DNA of 64,000 nt from Pseudobdellovibrio sp031428275 (GTDB taxonomy: Bacteria > Bdellovibrionota > Bdellovibrionia > Bdellovibrionales > Bdellovibrionaceae), in assembly GCA_031428275.1 (NCBI GenBank), contig JANPPC010000009.1, positions 1 to 64,000 of the forward strand. Reading direction: 5' to 3'. The translations under genes were made by a program, and so were the position numbers. Of this stretch, positions 26,072 to 34,773 are shown in pieces. The notes beneath the pieces are model-generated. The model worked only from the letters and a program-made list of their open reading frames with translations. It was not told the DNA's origin and made no database searches. How positions within the stretch are numbered: position 1 is the first letter of the stretch; each line of letters begins with the position of its first letter.

Positions 26072-27060
26072 TGAAAACAAGAATAATTGCAGCAATCGTG
26101 TTGCTATGTTCCACAAACGTAATGGCCGGATATTCTGGTGTGTATGGTTACAGTTATCACATTCCAATTTTAATTAGTGATTACCAAAAAGAATTATTAA
26201 ATCCTTCGCCGCTAGAAATGGCTGGGAAGAGTGCGAATAATCAAATTTGTACCGGAGTTTTCTCGAAGGCTGTTGCTAAACGCAGTTTAGACATTCGCTA
26301 CGCTCTGGGTTACTTTGATCATTCTGAAGGTGGCGATGTTATTTGGGATAATAAGAATTGGGGACCTTCCCCAAGCCTAGACGGAGAAATATTTTTTGCA
26401 ATGCGCGAAGCTTTAATGCGCCCGTGCGAAGGTTCGCGGATGTTCTGCGGGTTTTCAGAATCAGGTGATCCCGAGATGGGTAAGTCTGTGTACAGCAAGA
26501 CCATTAATCTATTAGGAAGTGCGGTCGACGTTAATTTAACGTTAACTCACGCTTCAGCCTCGTATGACTACAAGCAGAACTTAACGACTTTGAAAGATCG
26601 CCAAACTTTTTTAACGGCGCAGGCAGAAGAAAATTTCTTTGGTGGTTTAACAAAGGCCGACGTCGTTTTCTATAATGGACATTCGCGTAATGGTGGCGGG
26701 CCTGATTTTAATCCGCCAGTGCTATTAGCGGATGGTCACCCCAACTATGATGGTTATTACAAAGCGAAGCGACCAGGTATTAAGCGCGTGCTTGAAATAA
26801 TAAAAAAGAATCCGAATCAAGGTTTGTTGTATGGATCGTTCTCTTGCCTTTCGGCCTCGCATTTTCAGGCAGCGCTTGTAAAAGCAAATCCGAACTTACG
26901 CATGATTTTGTCTTCAGATATTGTCGATTATTATCAAGTTTTAAAAGTTTCGATCGGCTACTTAGAGGGCCTTATGCAAGGCCGCTGTGGTGAAGACTTA
27001 GCCCAATTTGCGAAGCGCGGCGATCTTTATAAAGAATTTAAAGGTATTAATATTAGATAG
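26071..27060 (+). CDS. Secreted protein, possible caspase-like (clan CD) fold
   Basis: 329 aa with signal MKTRIIAAIVLLCSTNVMA. One stretch, KADVVFYNGHSRNGGG, resembles the beta-strand plus Gly-His motif of clan CD cysteine peptidases (caspase, gingipain, C13), and a later strand ends in LLYGSFSCLSASHF, where clan CD enzymes place the catalytic Cys after a hydrophobic strand. The order His then Cys is right, spaced about 70 residues. Overlaps the S1 protease gene by one base. Similarity is weak, so peptidase activity is a hypothesis. Confidence 0.5.
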   Translation: MKTRIIAAIVLLCSTNVMAGYSGVYGYSYHIPILISDYQKELLNPSPLEMAGKSANNQICTGVFSKAVAKRSLDIRYALGYFDHSEGGDVIWDNKNWGPSPSLDGEIFFAMREALMRPCEGSRMFCGFSESGDPEMGKSVYSKTINLLGSAVDVNLTLTHASASYDYKQNLTTLKDRQTFLTAQAEENFFGGLTKADVVFYNGHSRNGGGPDFNPPVLLADGHPNYDGYYKAKRPGIKRVLEIIKKNPNQGLLYGSFSCLSASHFQAALVKANPNLRMILSSDIVDYYQVLKVSIGYLEGLMQGRCGEDLAQFAKRGDLYKEFKGINIR

Positions 27061-27070
27061 TTGTTTAATA

Positions 27071-27841
27071 TTAAACATTTTCTTGAAAAGCAGTTTCTTG
27101 CAAAGCCTTTATCTTTTTTGGATAAAGGTTTTTTTTATTTTCAGCATCTGTTTGCCGGCTACACCAGCTTTTAGTTTGTTCGATTTGGCTATCTATATGC
27201 TGTGACACATTAAATTCTTCGCCCCATTCAAAAAAAATCGTTTTATTTTTTGTTTTAAATAAATTCATCAAACTTAAAAATAAATTATCTTGTTCAACAT
27301 AGGAGCATTCACGCATTGGCGTATAAATTATCCGAAATGGTTGAATGACCACTTCATTATGCTTAGCAATTTCGAATAAGCCCTTCTTCCACGGCTTCGA
27401 TTCGGTTAAGCAGGTTGTGCCTGACGGAAATCCGGCGACAAAAATTTCGTTACGCTTCTTTAGCATTTGTGAAATCTCATAGCGGGCCTTGCCGCGTGAA
27501 TCACGACTTTCTCGACTGACAAACACCGTGCCGATACGCTTGGCGGCCACACCAATGATGGGCCAGCTAGCGATCTCGCGCTTTGCTAAAAAAACGACTT
27601 TCGGAAATACCGCTAGTAAAACAATGATGTCTAAATAACTAATGTGATTACCAACTAAAATGGCCTGTTTTTCGTTTGTCGGGCTTTGCGTGACTTTTAA
27701 TTTCATGTCAAAACGCTTTAGTATATCTAAAGCCCATTGCTGTTTGAGTTCGATGACTGATGCATCTTTACGAAACGACTTTAAGAAATATCGAAACGTG
27801 CTTACAAATATAAGAATTGTACTGATAAAATTTCTTATCAC
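27071..27841 (-). CDS. PlsC-family acyltransferase, OlsA-like candidate
   Basis: 256 aa. One N-terminal membrane stretch, then the acyltransferase motifs NHISYLD (H-x4-D, about residue 71), GTVFVSRESRDSRG, FPSGTTCL (in place of FPEGT) and IQPFRIIY. By family it acylates a lyso-lipid. It is divergent from an OlsB-like gene, and OlsA is a PlsC homologue that completes ornithine lipids, so that role is plausible but inferred. The C-terminus overlaps the plus-strand terminator. Confidence 0.75.
   Translation of the reverse strand: MIRNFISTILIFVSTFRYFLKSFRKDASVIELKQQWALDILKRFDMKLKVTQSPTNEKQAILVGNHISYLDIIVLLAVFPKVVFLAKREIASWPIIGVAAKRIGTVFVSRESRDSRGKARYEISQMLKKRNEIFVAGFPSGTTCLTESKPWKKGLFEIAKHNEVVIQPFRIIYTPMRECSYVEQDNLFLSLMNLFKTKNKTIFFEWGEEFNVSQHIDSQIEQTKSWCSRQTDAENKKNLYPKKIKALQETAFQENV
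27106..27136 (+). terminator. Strong intrinsic terminator inside the convergent gene
   Basis: CCTTTATC (27106-27113) pairs with GATAAAGG (27121-27128), followed by eight T. It should end the protease operon about 45-75 bp after its stop codon, although the DNA is also the coding end of the minus-strand acyltransferase. A palindrome TGTTTAATATTAAACA (27062-27077) lies just before it. Confidence 0.8.
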
Positions 27842-27882
27842 GTGATCAGTTTATTCAGGCCACATTGAACGTCACTTTAAGA

Positions 27883-27930
27883 TTACGTTAAGATACGGCT
27901 CTTGACGTAATCCTAACTTCTTTAATTATA
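27883..27930 (+). promoter_or_regulatory. Putative promoter with inverted repeat upstream of the OlsB-like gene
   Basis: TTACGTTAAG (27883-27892) and CTTGACGTAA (27901-27910) form a 10-bp inverted repeat with one mismatch. The right arm contains TTGACG, a good -35, with AATTAT 16 bases further on as a possible -10. An operator overlapping the -35 would suit repression. Confidence 0.4.
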
Positions 27931-27963
27931 CGGTAGGTGATTCAATTAGTTCTAGGGGGTTCT

Positions 27964-28797
27964 ATGGTTTCGATGATTGATTCTGTTATTCACAAAAGCC
28001 AAGTTTATATGACACGCCTTTCAACGTGGAAAAATAAAGTCGACCTGCAACTTGATTTTGGCCCTTACCAATTAAAAATCGCTAGCTCGACCGCCGAGGT
28101 CATTGAGTGTTTTAAACTACGCCACGAAATTTTTTGTAAAGAAATGGCCGGTCGTTCAACAAAAACGGGTCTTGATTACGATGAATACGATGCCGTATGC
28201 GATCACTTAATCATCGTTCACCAGCCAACCGGAGACATTGTTGGAACTTACCGCATGAATTTTTCTGAGACTTCTTCAAAATTCTACACTCATTCTGAAT
28301 TCGAAATTTCAACTTGGTTAGAAGATCAATCTGAGCCTTTTATTGAATTAGGTCGTGCGTGCATTCACGCTGAACACCGTCGCGGTGCTGTGATCTCTTT
28401 ACTTTGGAGAGGCATCGTTGAATACATGAAAGCTTTAGATGCCGATAAACTGATCGGTTGTTCAAGCGTGAAAGTGACTGACTCAAGATCGGCCGCATTG
28501 ATCTATGCGTATTTTCAAATGAAAGGTCATTTAAATGACGAGGTCTTTTTTCCGCGTGAAAAATACCAAATGAAAGACTACTTGTTTTGGCTGATGGTTT
28601 TTTCACGTGGTTTAAGCGAAGCCCAAATAGCTGAAGCTGAAGAAAAAATCCCATCGCTACTGAATTCATACATCAAGGCGGGCGCGAAGGTTTGTAGTTA
28701 CCCAGCACTAGATATCGATTTTAACTGCATCGATTTTATGACGGTGTTGAAGCGATCAGAGATGGATCAGAAACTAGCGCGCAAGTTCAGCGCTTAG
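27964..28797 (+). CDS. OlsB-like N-acyltransferase (GNAT superfamily)
   Basis: 277 aa from ATG 27964 after AGGGGGTTCT. Residues 30-200 match the acyl-homoserine-lactone-synthase-like GNAT group (ornithine acyltransferase/hemolysin family): CFKLRHEIFCKEM, DEYDAVCDHLIV-type, IVGTYRMN, ELGRACIHAEHRRGAVISLLW. OlsB adds a 3-hydroxy-acyl chain to ornithine to make lyso-ornithine lipid. The neighbouring PlsC-like gene could be its partner. The C-terminal 80 residues extend beyond the core domain. Confidence 0.8.
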   Translation: MVSMIDSVIHKSQVYMTRLSTWKNKVDLQLDFGPYQLKIASSTAEVIECFKLRHEIFCKEMAGRSTKTGLDYDEYDAVCDHLIIVHQPTGDIVGTYRMNFSETSSKFYTHSEFEISTWLEDQSEPFIELGRACIHAEHRRGAVISLLWRGIVEYMKALDADKLIGCSSVKVTDSRSAALIYAYFQMKGHLNDEVFFPREKYQMKDYLFWLMVFSRGLSEAQIAEAEEKIPSLLNSYIKAGAKVCSYPALDIDFNCIDFMTVLKRSEMDQKLARKFSA

Positions 28798-28857
28798 GGT
28801 TTTTTAATTTAGCGCTACTGAGCAGCCGTAAGCAAAACGTAGTTAATATAAGAATCT

Positions 28858-29586
28858 CTACTCGGAAATCTGTTCAATAATCCACTGCGGGTCGTCTAAA
28901 GTTAAATCGTGACCCGCGGTTGGATTTATCAGCAATGGCACTTGCCACTGCTCGGCAATTCTACGACTGCAGTGCCAATTGACTAAATGATCTTGTGCGC
29001 TTGTTAGGATCAGTACATTTTTATGGGGCTTTTGCGTAAAGTCGACTTTACTTGCTAGTCGAAGCTGCCTGATAAAATTTCTAGTGGCGATCGGGTGTTC
29101 TTTTTGAAATTTTACAAGTTCAGCTAACTTGGGTTTCCATTTTAGTGGGCAATTCGATGTTGAACTCATGATAAAACTTTCGCTTTTTTCTAAATTTTTT
29201 ACGAAGATACTTTTCAAAGTTCCTAGATATTTAACGATGCTGAATCTATGGTAAAACGGGCTTAGGCTCGAACTGGTGTTCACCAATACGAGTCTTTCAA
29301 CTTCTTCTGGATACATTTGTGCCCAGCGGGTTGCAATCATACCGCCCAGAGATATACCAAATAAGCCAACAGGTTTTTTAATTAAAGAAATTTGTTGCCG
29401 TAGATGATCAACGACGGCATCAAGTGAAGATGGTGTTTCTGTATTGTGAAGGTAGCCGTTGCCCGGAATTTCCGGGCAATCGATTGTTTCTAAATTTAAG
29501 CTTTGTTTTAATAATGTTTCAAAACCTAACCAGTGAAAGCGGCTGCGGCTTAGTCCACGAATAAGAACCCAGCGTTTACTTTCCAT
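28858..29586 (-). CDS. Alpha/beta hydrolase
   Basis: 242 aa from ATG 29586. Oxyanion region LIRGLSRSRFHW, nucleophile elbow GISLGG, acid region ILTSAQDHLVNW and His in TAGHDLTLDDP give a full triad. Substrate unknown; BioH- or MenH-like esterases look similar. Overlaps the end of the M14 peptidase gene by 11 nt, so coupled. Confidence 0.82.
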   Translation of the reverse strand: MESKRWVLIRGLSRSRFHWLGFETLLKQSLNLETIDCPEIPGNGYLHNTETPSSLDAVVDHLRQQISLIKKPVGLFGISLGGMIATRWAQMYPEEVERLVLVNTSSSLSPFYHRFSIVKYLGTLKSIFVKNLEKSESFIMSSTSNCPLKWKPKLAELVKFQKEHPIATRNFIRQLRLASKVDFTQKPHKNVLILTSAQDHLVNWHCSRRIAEQWQVPLLINPTAGHDLTLDDPQWIIEQISE

Positions 29587-30565
29587 AATATTTCTTTCTG
29601 GCATCAATACGAACGTTCTCGCGTACACGCGGATCCATCTGTGACCAGATCGGGCTGGCCGCTAGGCTATGAGTTAAAAAATCGAACAGCGGTCGGTGGC
29701 GCCGTAAAGTGCGGTTTACACGGTGTCTTTTTATTGGATTAAACAAGCCAGATTTCGTAAAAATTTGCAGCGGGTTTTTTTTGACCCAAATCCATGAACC
29801 CATTTCAAGCGTTAACGGAATATATACTTGGCCTTCTTTTTTATGATGCAAAAAACAGTAATCCCAAATATCGCCGTGGGTTAAATAGTTTTTAGACTGA
29901 GGCTCAATTTTATAGATATGATACGGATGAGTTTTTTGTAATAGCTCAAATAGTAAATTAAGTTCGGGAAGTTGCGTGAATTCCTTATAGCTATTTGCAA
30001 ATGGAAACCATAACTGATCTTTAAAACCAAAGCCGGAATGAATATCTAAAGAAATCAGACAGTTCGTCTTACTTAGAATTTTTTTAACGGTCTCGATCAC
30101 GAATTCAGTTTCTTTTTCGACAACATCGCCGCGGTACCAAGGAAGCTTTTTACTGTATAATTGCCCACCCAAAAGTGACGGAACTTTATCTTCGGCCTCG
30201 ATCGGTGCATTTCGCATAATATCAACGCCCGAGCCGTTTGATCGGGTTGTTTCGAAATAACCGACCGGGTTCACAAGCGGAATAAAAACCACGTGAATCG
30301 ACTCTAACATGTGTTTCAGTATCGGATCCCAAGAAAGTCTTTCGTGAAAACTATCCAGTAACGATAGCGCTAATTGCGCACCGATGCGTTCAAGTCCGTG
30401 AACGCCACCGGTAATAAGTAAGGTTGGAGCATTGGGGTTACCGTAGTGAACCGAAACAAGTGGATAACTTGGTTTATTATGTTGAAAAATTTCAGAAACT
30501 TCGACAAGTGCATGGTCTTTGTAAACAGAATAGTTTTTAATAAATTCAGATAAGCTGTTCATCAT
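29576..30565 (-). CDS. M14 zinc carboxypeptidase
   Basis: About 329 aa; ATG 30565 or 30562 is preferred over a GTG two codons earlier. M14 motifs: GGVHGLERIG (zinc His and Glu, HxxE), NPVGYFETTRSNGSGVDIMRN (substrate Asn/Arg region), SLDIHSGFG (third zinc ligand) and TLEMGSW (catalytic Glu). No signal peptide, so a cytoplasmic carboxypeptidase, perhaps acting on peptides or murein peptides (MpaA-like). Forms an operon with the hydrolase. Confidence 0.85.
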   Translation of the reverse strand: MMNSLSEFIKNYSVYKDHALVEVSEIFQHNKPSYPLVSVHYGNPNAPTLLITGGVHGLERIGAQLALSLLDSFHERLSWDPILKHMLESIHVVFIPLVNPVGYFETTRSNGSGVDIMRNAPIEAEDKVPSLLGGQLYSKKLPWYRGDVVEKETEFVIETVKKILSKTNCLISLDIHSGFGFKDQLWFPFANSYKEFTQLPELNLLFELLQKTHPYHIYKIEPQSKNYLTHGDIWDYCFLHHKKEGQVYIPLTLEMGSWIWVKKNPLQIFTKSGLFNPIKRHRVNRTLRRHRPLFDFLTHSLAASPIWSQMDPRVRENVRIDARKKYYGK

Positions 30566-30640
30566 TTTCACGTATTCTTAGCGTTAGCAAAAAAGGATTC
30601 AACTACTAATATGTTAAGATTTGATGAGGAATCTTGAACG

Positions 30641-30668
30641 CCCGAAATTGTTACATTTCTATTTCGGG
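30641..30668 (-). terminator. 8-bp hairpin at the end of the regulator gene
   Basis: CCCGAAAT (30641-30648) pairs with ATTTCGGG (30661-30668) over the stop codon of the NtrC-type gene. No T tract follows in the minus direction, so it is a weak terminator candidate or an mRNA 3' end structure. Confidence 0.35.
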
Positions 30669-32054
30669 TTCGTTTGATTTAAGTCCCTTTTTCTTCATCT
30701 TTTCTACCAAAGTCGTTCTATTTAATCGCAGAAGTAACGCGGCCTGATTTTTATTCCAACCGGTTTTTTCTAAGGCCTTCAATATCAATGCATTTTCAAA
30801 TTGATCAACAGCTGTATTAAAATCTAAGCCGGCTTCTGGAATTTCAATTGAACCTGTTTCAGCATAACTTGCTGCATGAGATTTGTACTTCGGCGGAAGA
30901 TCTATCACTTCAACAATACCGGTGCCTTTTAAAATACTAAGACGCTCAATTAAATTTTCTAATTCGCGAATATTTCCAGGCCAGCCATAACTAACTAAGC
31001 AGTTCAAAGCATCTTGTGAAAACCCGGCAAGCGCTTTTCCTTTGGTTCGGTTAAACTGCGTCGTGAAATGGCCAAGTAAAATCGGAATATCGGTTCGGCG
31101 TTCACGTAATGCAGGTATCTGAATCGGAATTACATTTAAGCGATAGTAAAGATCTTCGCGGAAGTTTCCTTCTTTAACGGCTTTTTCCATATCAACGTTA
31201 GTTGCCGCAATTACGCGAACGTTAACGCTAACTGATTTCGTTGCGCCAACCGGCTCAAATACGCGTTCTTGTAAGGCGCGTAAGATTTTAACTTGCATGC
31301 TTGGGTCTAAATCGCCGATTTCATCTAAAAATAAAGTTCCTTCGTCGGCTAATTCAAAGCGTCCGATACGATTTGAAACAGCGCCGGTGAAAGCCCCCTT
31401 TACGTGGCCGAATAATTCACTTTCTAATAATTCAGAAGGGATCGCGCCGCAGTTAATGGCAATGAAAGGGCCCTTCGCGCGCGGTGAGTTGTAATGAATC
31501 GCACGTGCAATTAATTCTTTACCCGTGCCAGATTCACCCATCACTAAAACGGTTGAATCAGAATTAGCGACCCGCTCCACTAAAGACAAACAAGTCTTTA
31601 TACCGTCACTTTCGCCGATGATCTGATCGAATTTATACTTTGTGCCTAACTCTGTACGCAGCTGGCGATTTTCTTGTTCAAGATGGCGATGCGAAAGTGC
31701 TTTGTCCAATAGGCCCATCAATTCTTCAACATTAAAAGGTTTCGTTAAAAAGTGATACGCACCTTTTTGAGTAGCTTGAATAGCTGAATCGATCGTAGCA
31801 AAGCCAGTCAATACCACCACTTGAGTTTGCGGAGACTGTGCTTTAATTTCAGAAATAAAATCCAAACCATTTCCGTCCGGAAGATTCATATCGATGATTG
31901 CGATATCAAATGGTTTATCCGGAGACATGAACGAGCGGGCTTCGTCGATGCGCTGAGCGGTCACAACTTGGTAACCTTTACGATCTAGCAAACGGAAAAG
32001 TGCTGTTCGTAATGTTGACTCATCATCTAATATCAAAACTCGCGTAGGCTTCAT
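30651..32054 (-). CDS. NtrC-family sigma-54 response regulator
   Basis: 467 aa from ATG 32054 with GGAAGG upstream. Receiver domain with phospho-Asp 55 (IIDMNLPDG) and Lys in TKPF; AAA+ domain with Walker A GESGTGKE (173-180), the sigma-54 contact loop GAFTGA (220-225) and Walker B FLDEIGD; a Fis-type HTH at the C-terminus (NKNQAALLLRLNRTTL). All parts needed to activate sigma-54 promoters are present. Follows its likely partner kinase by 115 bp. Confidence 0.94.
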   Translation of the reverse strand: MKPTRVLILDDESTLRTALFRLLDRKGYQVVTAQRIDEARSFMSPDKPFDIAIIDMNLPDGNGLDFISEIKAQSPQTQVVVLTGFATIDSAIQATQKGAYHFLTKPFNVEELMGLLDKALSHRHLEQENRQLRTELGTKYKFDQIIGESDGIKTCLSLVERVANSDSTVLVMGESGTGKELIARAIHYNSPRAKGPFIAINCGAIPSELLESELFGHVKGAFTGAVSNRIGRFELADEGTLFLDEIGDLDPSMQVKILRALQERVFEPVGATKSVSVNVRVIAATNVDMEKAVKEGNFREDLYYRLNVIPIQIPALRERRTDIPILLGHFTTQFNRTKGKALAGFSQDALNCLVSYGWPGNIRELENLIERLSILKGTGIVEVIDLPPKYKSHAASYAETGSIEIPEAGLDFNTAVDQFENALILKALEKTGWNKNQAALLLRLNRTTLVEKMKKKGLKSNEPEIEM

Positions 32055-32168
32055 GAACCTTCCTTCCGTGGTGGGTTCTGCAGTAATACAAGAATAGATT
32101 AATTCAATTTTTGACGGAGGTGTCAAAAAATCTACGTTCACAGACCTATTTCAGGACTTAAGAAAGTT

Positions 32169-34019
32169 TTAACCTTTTGTACGGGGAAGGGTTACCTGTA
32201 GAAGAATCCAAGATGGTTTCGGTTCGGTAATAATGACCTGAAACCCTTGATCTAGAAGGCTTTTCTCAAGTGTAATCAGGGTCATATCGTTAGTGTTTGC
32301 CATGATATCGTACGGGCCTAAGTTGGTCTGAAAGCTTAAATAAGAATTAATTTGGTCCTGGAAAATTTTTACCTCGACTAGCCCAGTAAAGTTTGCCTGA
32401 TTTAAACGCTTAATTTTTAACTTCTGTAGCAGGTACTGCAATACCAAATGAATCGAATTGCGAAAATGTAAAGCTGAAACCGCATGTTCGGCATCGTTGA
32501 TTGTCGTAGCATCTACGTCGGCAAAAATGACTTTCAAATTATCTTTTTTTAACTGCATCTGCAGAAGATCTAAATTTTTTTGAACTAGCTTAAGAAGTGA
32601 TTGCGATTCGATTTGAAAAGAATCTTCTTTGCGTGAGAACACTAAAAGTTCTTCGATAATTTTCTTCATGCGAAGTGCCGTTTGATTCATCATTTCAATA
32701 TCAGTTTGAAATGGGTGATTATTGGCTAAATCCATCTTCATGATTTGTAAGTAAGATAAAATGCCACCCAATGGGTTATTAAGTTCGTGCGCAATCGAAC
32801 TAGATACCAGGCCTAGTTCGGCTAATCGGGCGGTTTGCTGAAATTTATGTTCAATCGCTTTCTGTTCAGAAATATTTTCGTAGAGGTGTACCCAGTAATC
32901 GGTTTCTTCCTCGGTATCTAAGTTAAAGTGGCTTGATTGCACACGAAAATTTTTCATTTCATTTTGGACTTCAAAATTTTTGCCTAAAGCGCAGCCGACG
33001 CACGGGGCTTTCCGACTGAATAAAAGTTCGTAACATTTTGTTTTGTGATTTGTGCCCAGTTCGCTTCGCTCGGCCGCTAGGTTGGCTTGTAAGACTTGGT
33101 AATTCTTATCGATAACTAAAATAGGATGCGGTGAAGAGTGAAAAGCCAGATCAAACAAACGCTCGCTTTGTTGCAAAGACTGCAAATTAATCGAGCGGCT
33201 TAAGTTGATTTCTAAGGTTTCGCTTAGTTTTTTGAAATAGTCTTGATCGACTTTGCGATAGACTTTTTTATCACCTTTAAAGAAATAAATATAATAAGTT
33301 TCACTGTGTAAGTGAAGTTGGTTTTTAAAAAAAGTTGAATCGAACTGTGTTTCAATCTCTTTTTCAAATGTATGCTCGTCGTCACTTTTTACAATCTTAA
33401 GCCAAGTTACTTTATTGTAACTCGAAAGTAATTCATTAAGTTGGTGCTCAGCTTCTGTTAAATTTTTTACCTTCGAGGTAATGTATAAAGTACGTCTTAA
33501 AAATTCGACACGATTATTAATCTCAAAAATCTGTTTTCGGCTTTCGATCAGATTTTTTGTTTTTTCTTCTAATTTTTTTTCTAGTTCTTGTTTGATGATT
33601 TCGTATTCAGAGTTTAGCTCGGCCGACAAATTAAGATAAATTTGATCCTGATTCGACTGGCTGACTTCGTCAAGTAAGTGCATCAGATAATCCGAGGTCA
33701 GGCCGCCAATTTCAACGATGCCGTCTGGCTTTACTAAATTATAGTTAACCGTAGAAATCGAAATATTTTCAGTATTAACGAGCACCAAACGCGAGACTTC
33801 ATTTTTAATTCGCTTGATATGAATAAGCTCGGCAACCTCTTGATCGCTCATGAATCCTAATTCACAGACTAAAACATCGATCGTGTAGTGGTTCGATTTT
33901 AGGTCTTCTGTCGTTAAGCGCAGTGGTTCATATTCTTTGAAAAAAGAATTAAAGTCTTCGCTTTTTGTTAGAAAAGCTAATTTAGCTTTAAGAACGGTCA
34001 CTTGGTTTACAGCTGGCAT
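32169..34019 (-). CDS. Sensor histidine kinase with degenerate ATPase domain
   Basis: 616 aa, no membrane helix, so cytoplasmic. Residues 1-125 look like a divergent receiver-like domain, 130-180 coiled coil, about 285-390 a PAS domain with a CVGC pair (340-343), and 400-465 the HisKA helix with His 411 in HELNNPLGG. The C-terminal region where HATPase_c should lie (480-616) has FRNSIHLVLQYLL at the N-box position but no DxGxG or GTGLG box. It may be unable to use ATP itself, or be highly diverged. Its start overlaps the HAD gene by 13 nt. Confidence 0.8.
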   Translation of the reverse strand: MPAVNQVTVLKAKLAFLTKSEDFNSFFKEYEPLRLTTEDLKSNHYTIDVLVCELGFMSDQEVAELIHIKRIKNEVSRLVLVNTENISISTVNYNLVKPDGIVEIGGLTSDYLMHLLDEVSQSNQDQIYLNLSAELNSEYEIIKQELEKKLEEKTKNLIESRKQIFEINNRVEFLRRTLYITSKVKNLTEAEHQLNELLSSYNKVTWLKIVKSDDEHTFEKEIETQFDSTFFKNQLHLHSETYYIYFFKGDKKVYRKVDQDYFKKLSETLEINLSRSINLQSLQQSERLFDLAFHSSPHPILVIDKNYQVLQANLAAERSELGTNHKTKCYELLFSRKAPCVGCALGKNFEVQNEMKNFRVQSSHFNLDTEEETDYWVHLYENISEQKAIEHKFQQTARLAELGLVSSSIAHELNNPLGGILSYLQIMKMDLANNHPFQTDIEMMNQTALRMKKIIEELLVFSRKEDSFQIESQSLLKLVQKNLDLLQMQLKKDNLKVIFADVDATTINDAEHAVSALHFRNSIHLVLQYLLQKLKIKRLNQANFTGLVEVKIFQDQINSYLSFQTNLGPYDIMANTNDMTLITLEKSLLDQGFQVIITEPKPSWILLQVTLPRTKG

Positions 34020-34684
34020 GCCGCAATTAATTCTGCATGGGTGCGAATATGAAAGTGAGGAGTATATTTGGGATCACTAGCTGAGTAGCCACGGTTTTCG
34101 CCGAATTCAAAGTAGCAAGCCTTCGCGCCAATTTGAAGAGCGTCGTAAATTTCTGAAGAAAGTGAATTGCCAATGCACAAAAGTTCTTCGGGTTTTAAAT
34201 CATTATCTTTAATAATATTTTCGAATACTGATTTTTTTCGCTTTTTATCTAAACTATTTACGACGTAAATTCGTTCGAAATCATCGGCTACCCCAAGTGC
34301 CTTGGCCTTGCGGTTTTGTGCGTCTTCGGCCCCGGCGGTAACAAGAAATAGTTTGTATTTTGGCTTCAGATAATCGATGTTTTTGCGCGCGCCGTCTAGT
34401 AACGGAAGTTTTTCTGGTAAAGTGGGCTCGTAAAACAGTCTAACTGCTTCGCTAGAGGCTAATTGGGTAGCGGCGGTGCCATAGTCACGCGCTAGATTTT
34501 CAAAAACTTCTTTGTGTGAAGTTTCTTTAATCATCTCTAAACGAAAATTCTCACACTCGTCTAAGGTCAGCTTCAATCCGGCTTTTATTAAAACAGCGAA
34601 AGCTTCGGCAGATGCTTTCGGGACTAAAAGGCCAGTTGTATCTAGCAGTGTATCGTCGAGGTCAAACGCGATGGCTTTAATCAT
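34007..34684 (-). CDS. HAD-superfamily hydrolase
   Basis: 225 aa. Motif I FDLDDTLLDT (Asp nucleophile and acid), motif II LVTAG, Lys in KKRKKSVFEN and motif IV LCIGNSLSSEI fit a phosphatase of the PGP/YjjG type. First gene of the HAD-kinase-regulator operon; substrate unknown. Confidence 0.85.
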   Translation of the reverse strand: MIKAIAFDLDDTLLDTTGLLVPKASAEAFAVLIKAGLKLTLDECENFRLEMIKETSHKEVFENLARDYGTAATQLASSEAVRLFYEPTLPEKLPLLDGARKNIDYLKPKYKLFLVTAGAEDAQNRKAKALGVADDFERIYVVNSLDKKRKKSVFENIIKDNDLKPEELLCIGNSLSSEIYDALQIGAKACYFEFGENRGYSASDPKYTPHFHIRTHAELIAACQL

Positions 34685-34773
34685 AAAACAAGTGTGCCGC
34701 TAAAGACACAATTTGCCTAGATCTAAAAAAAAAGTGACTGACGAAGAGCATCGCTAATGGTTAAAATAATTGC

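Noticed and set aside
28793..28830. AGCGCT...AGCGCT hairpin after the OlsB-like gene as terminator
   Set aside because: Six-bp arms, 16-nt loop that contains the T run, and no T tract after the stem.
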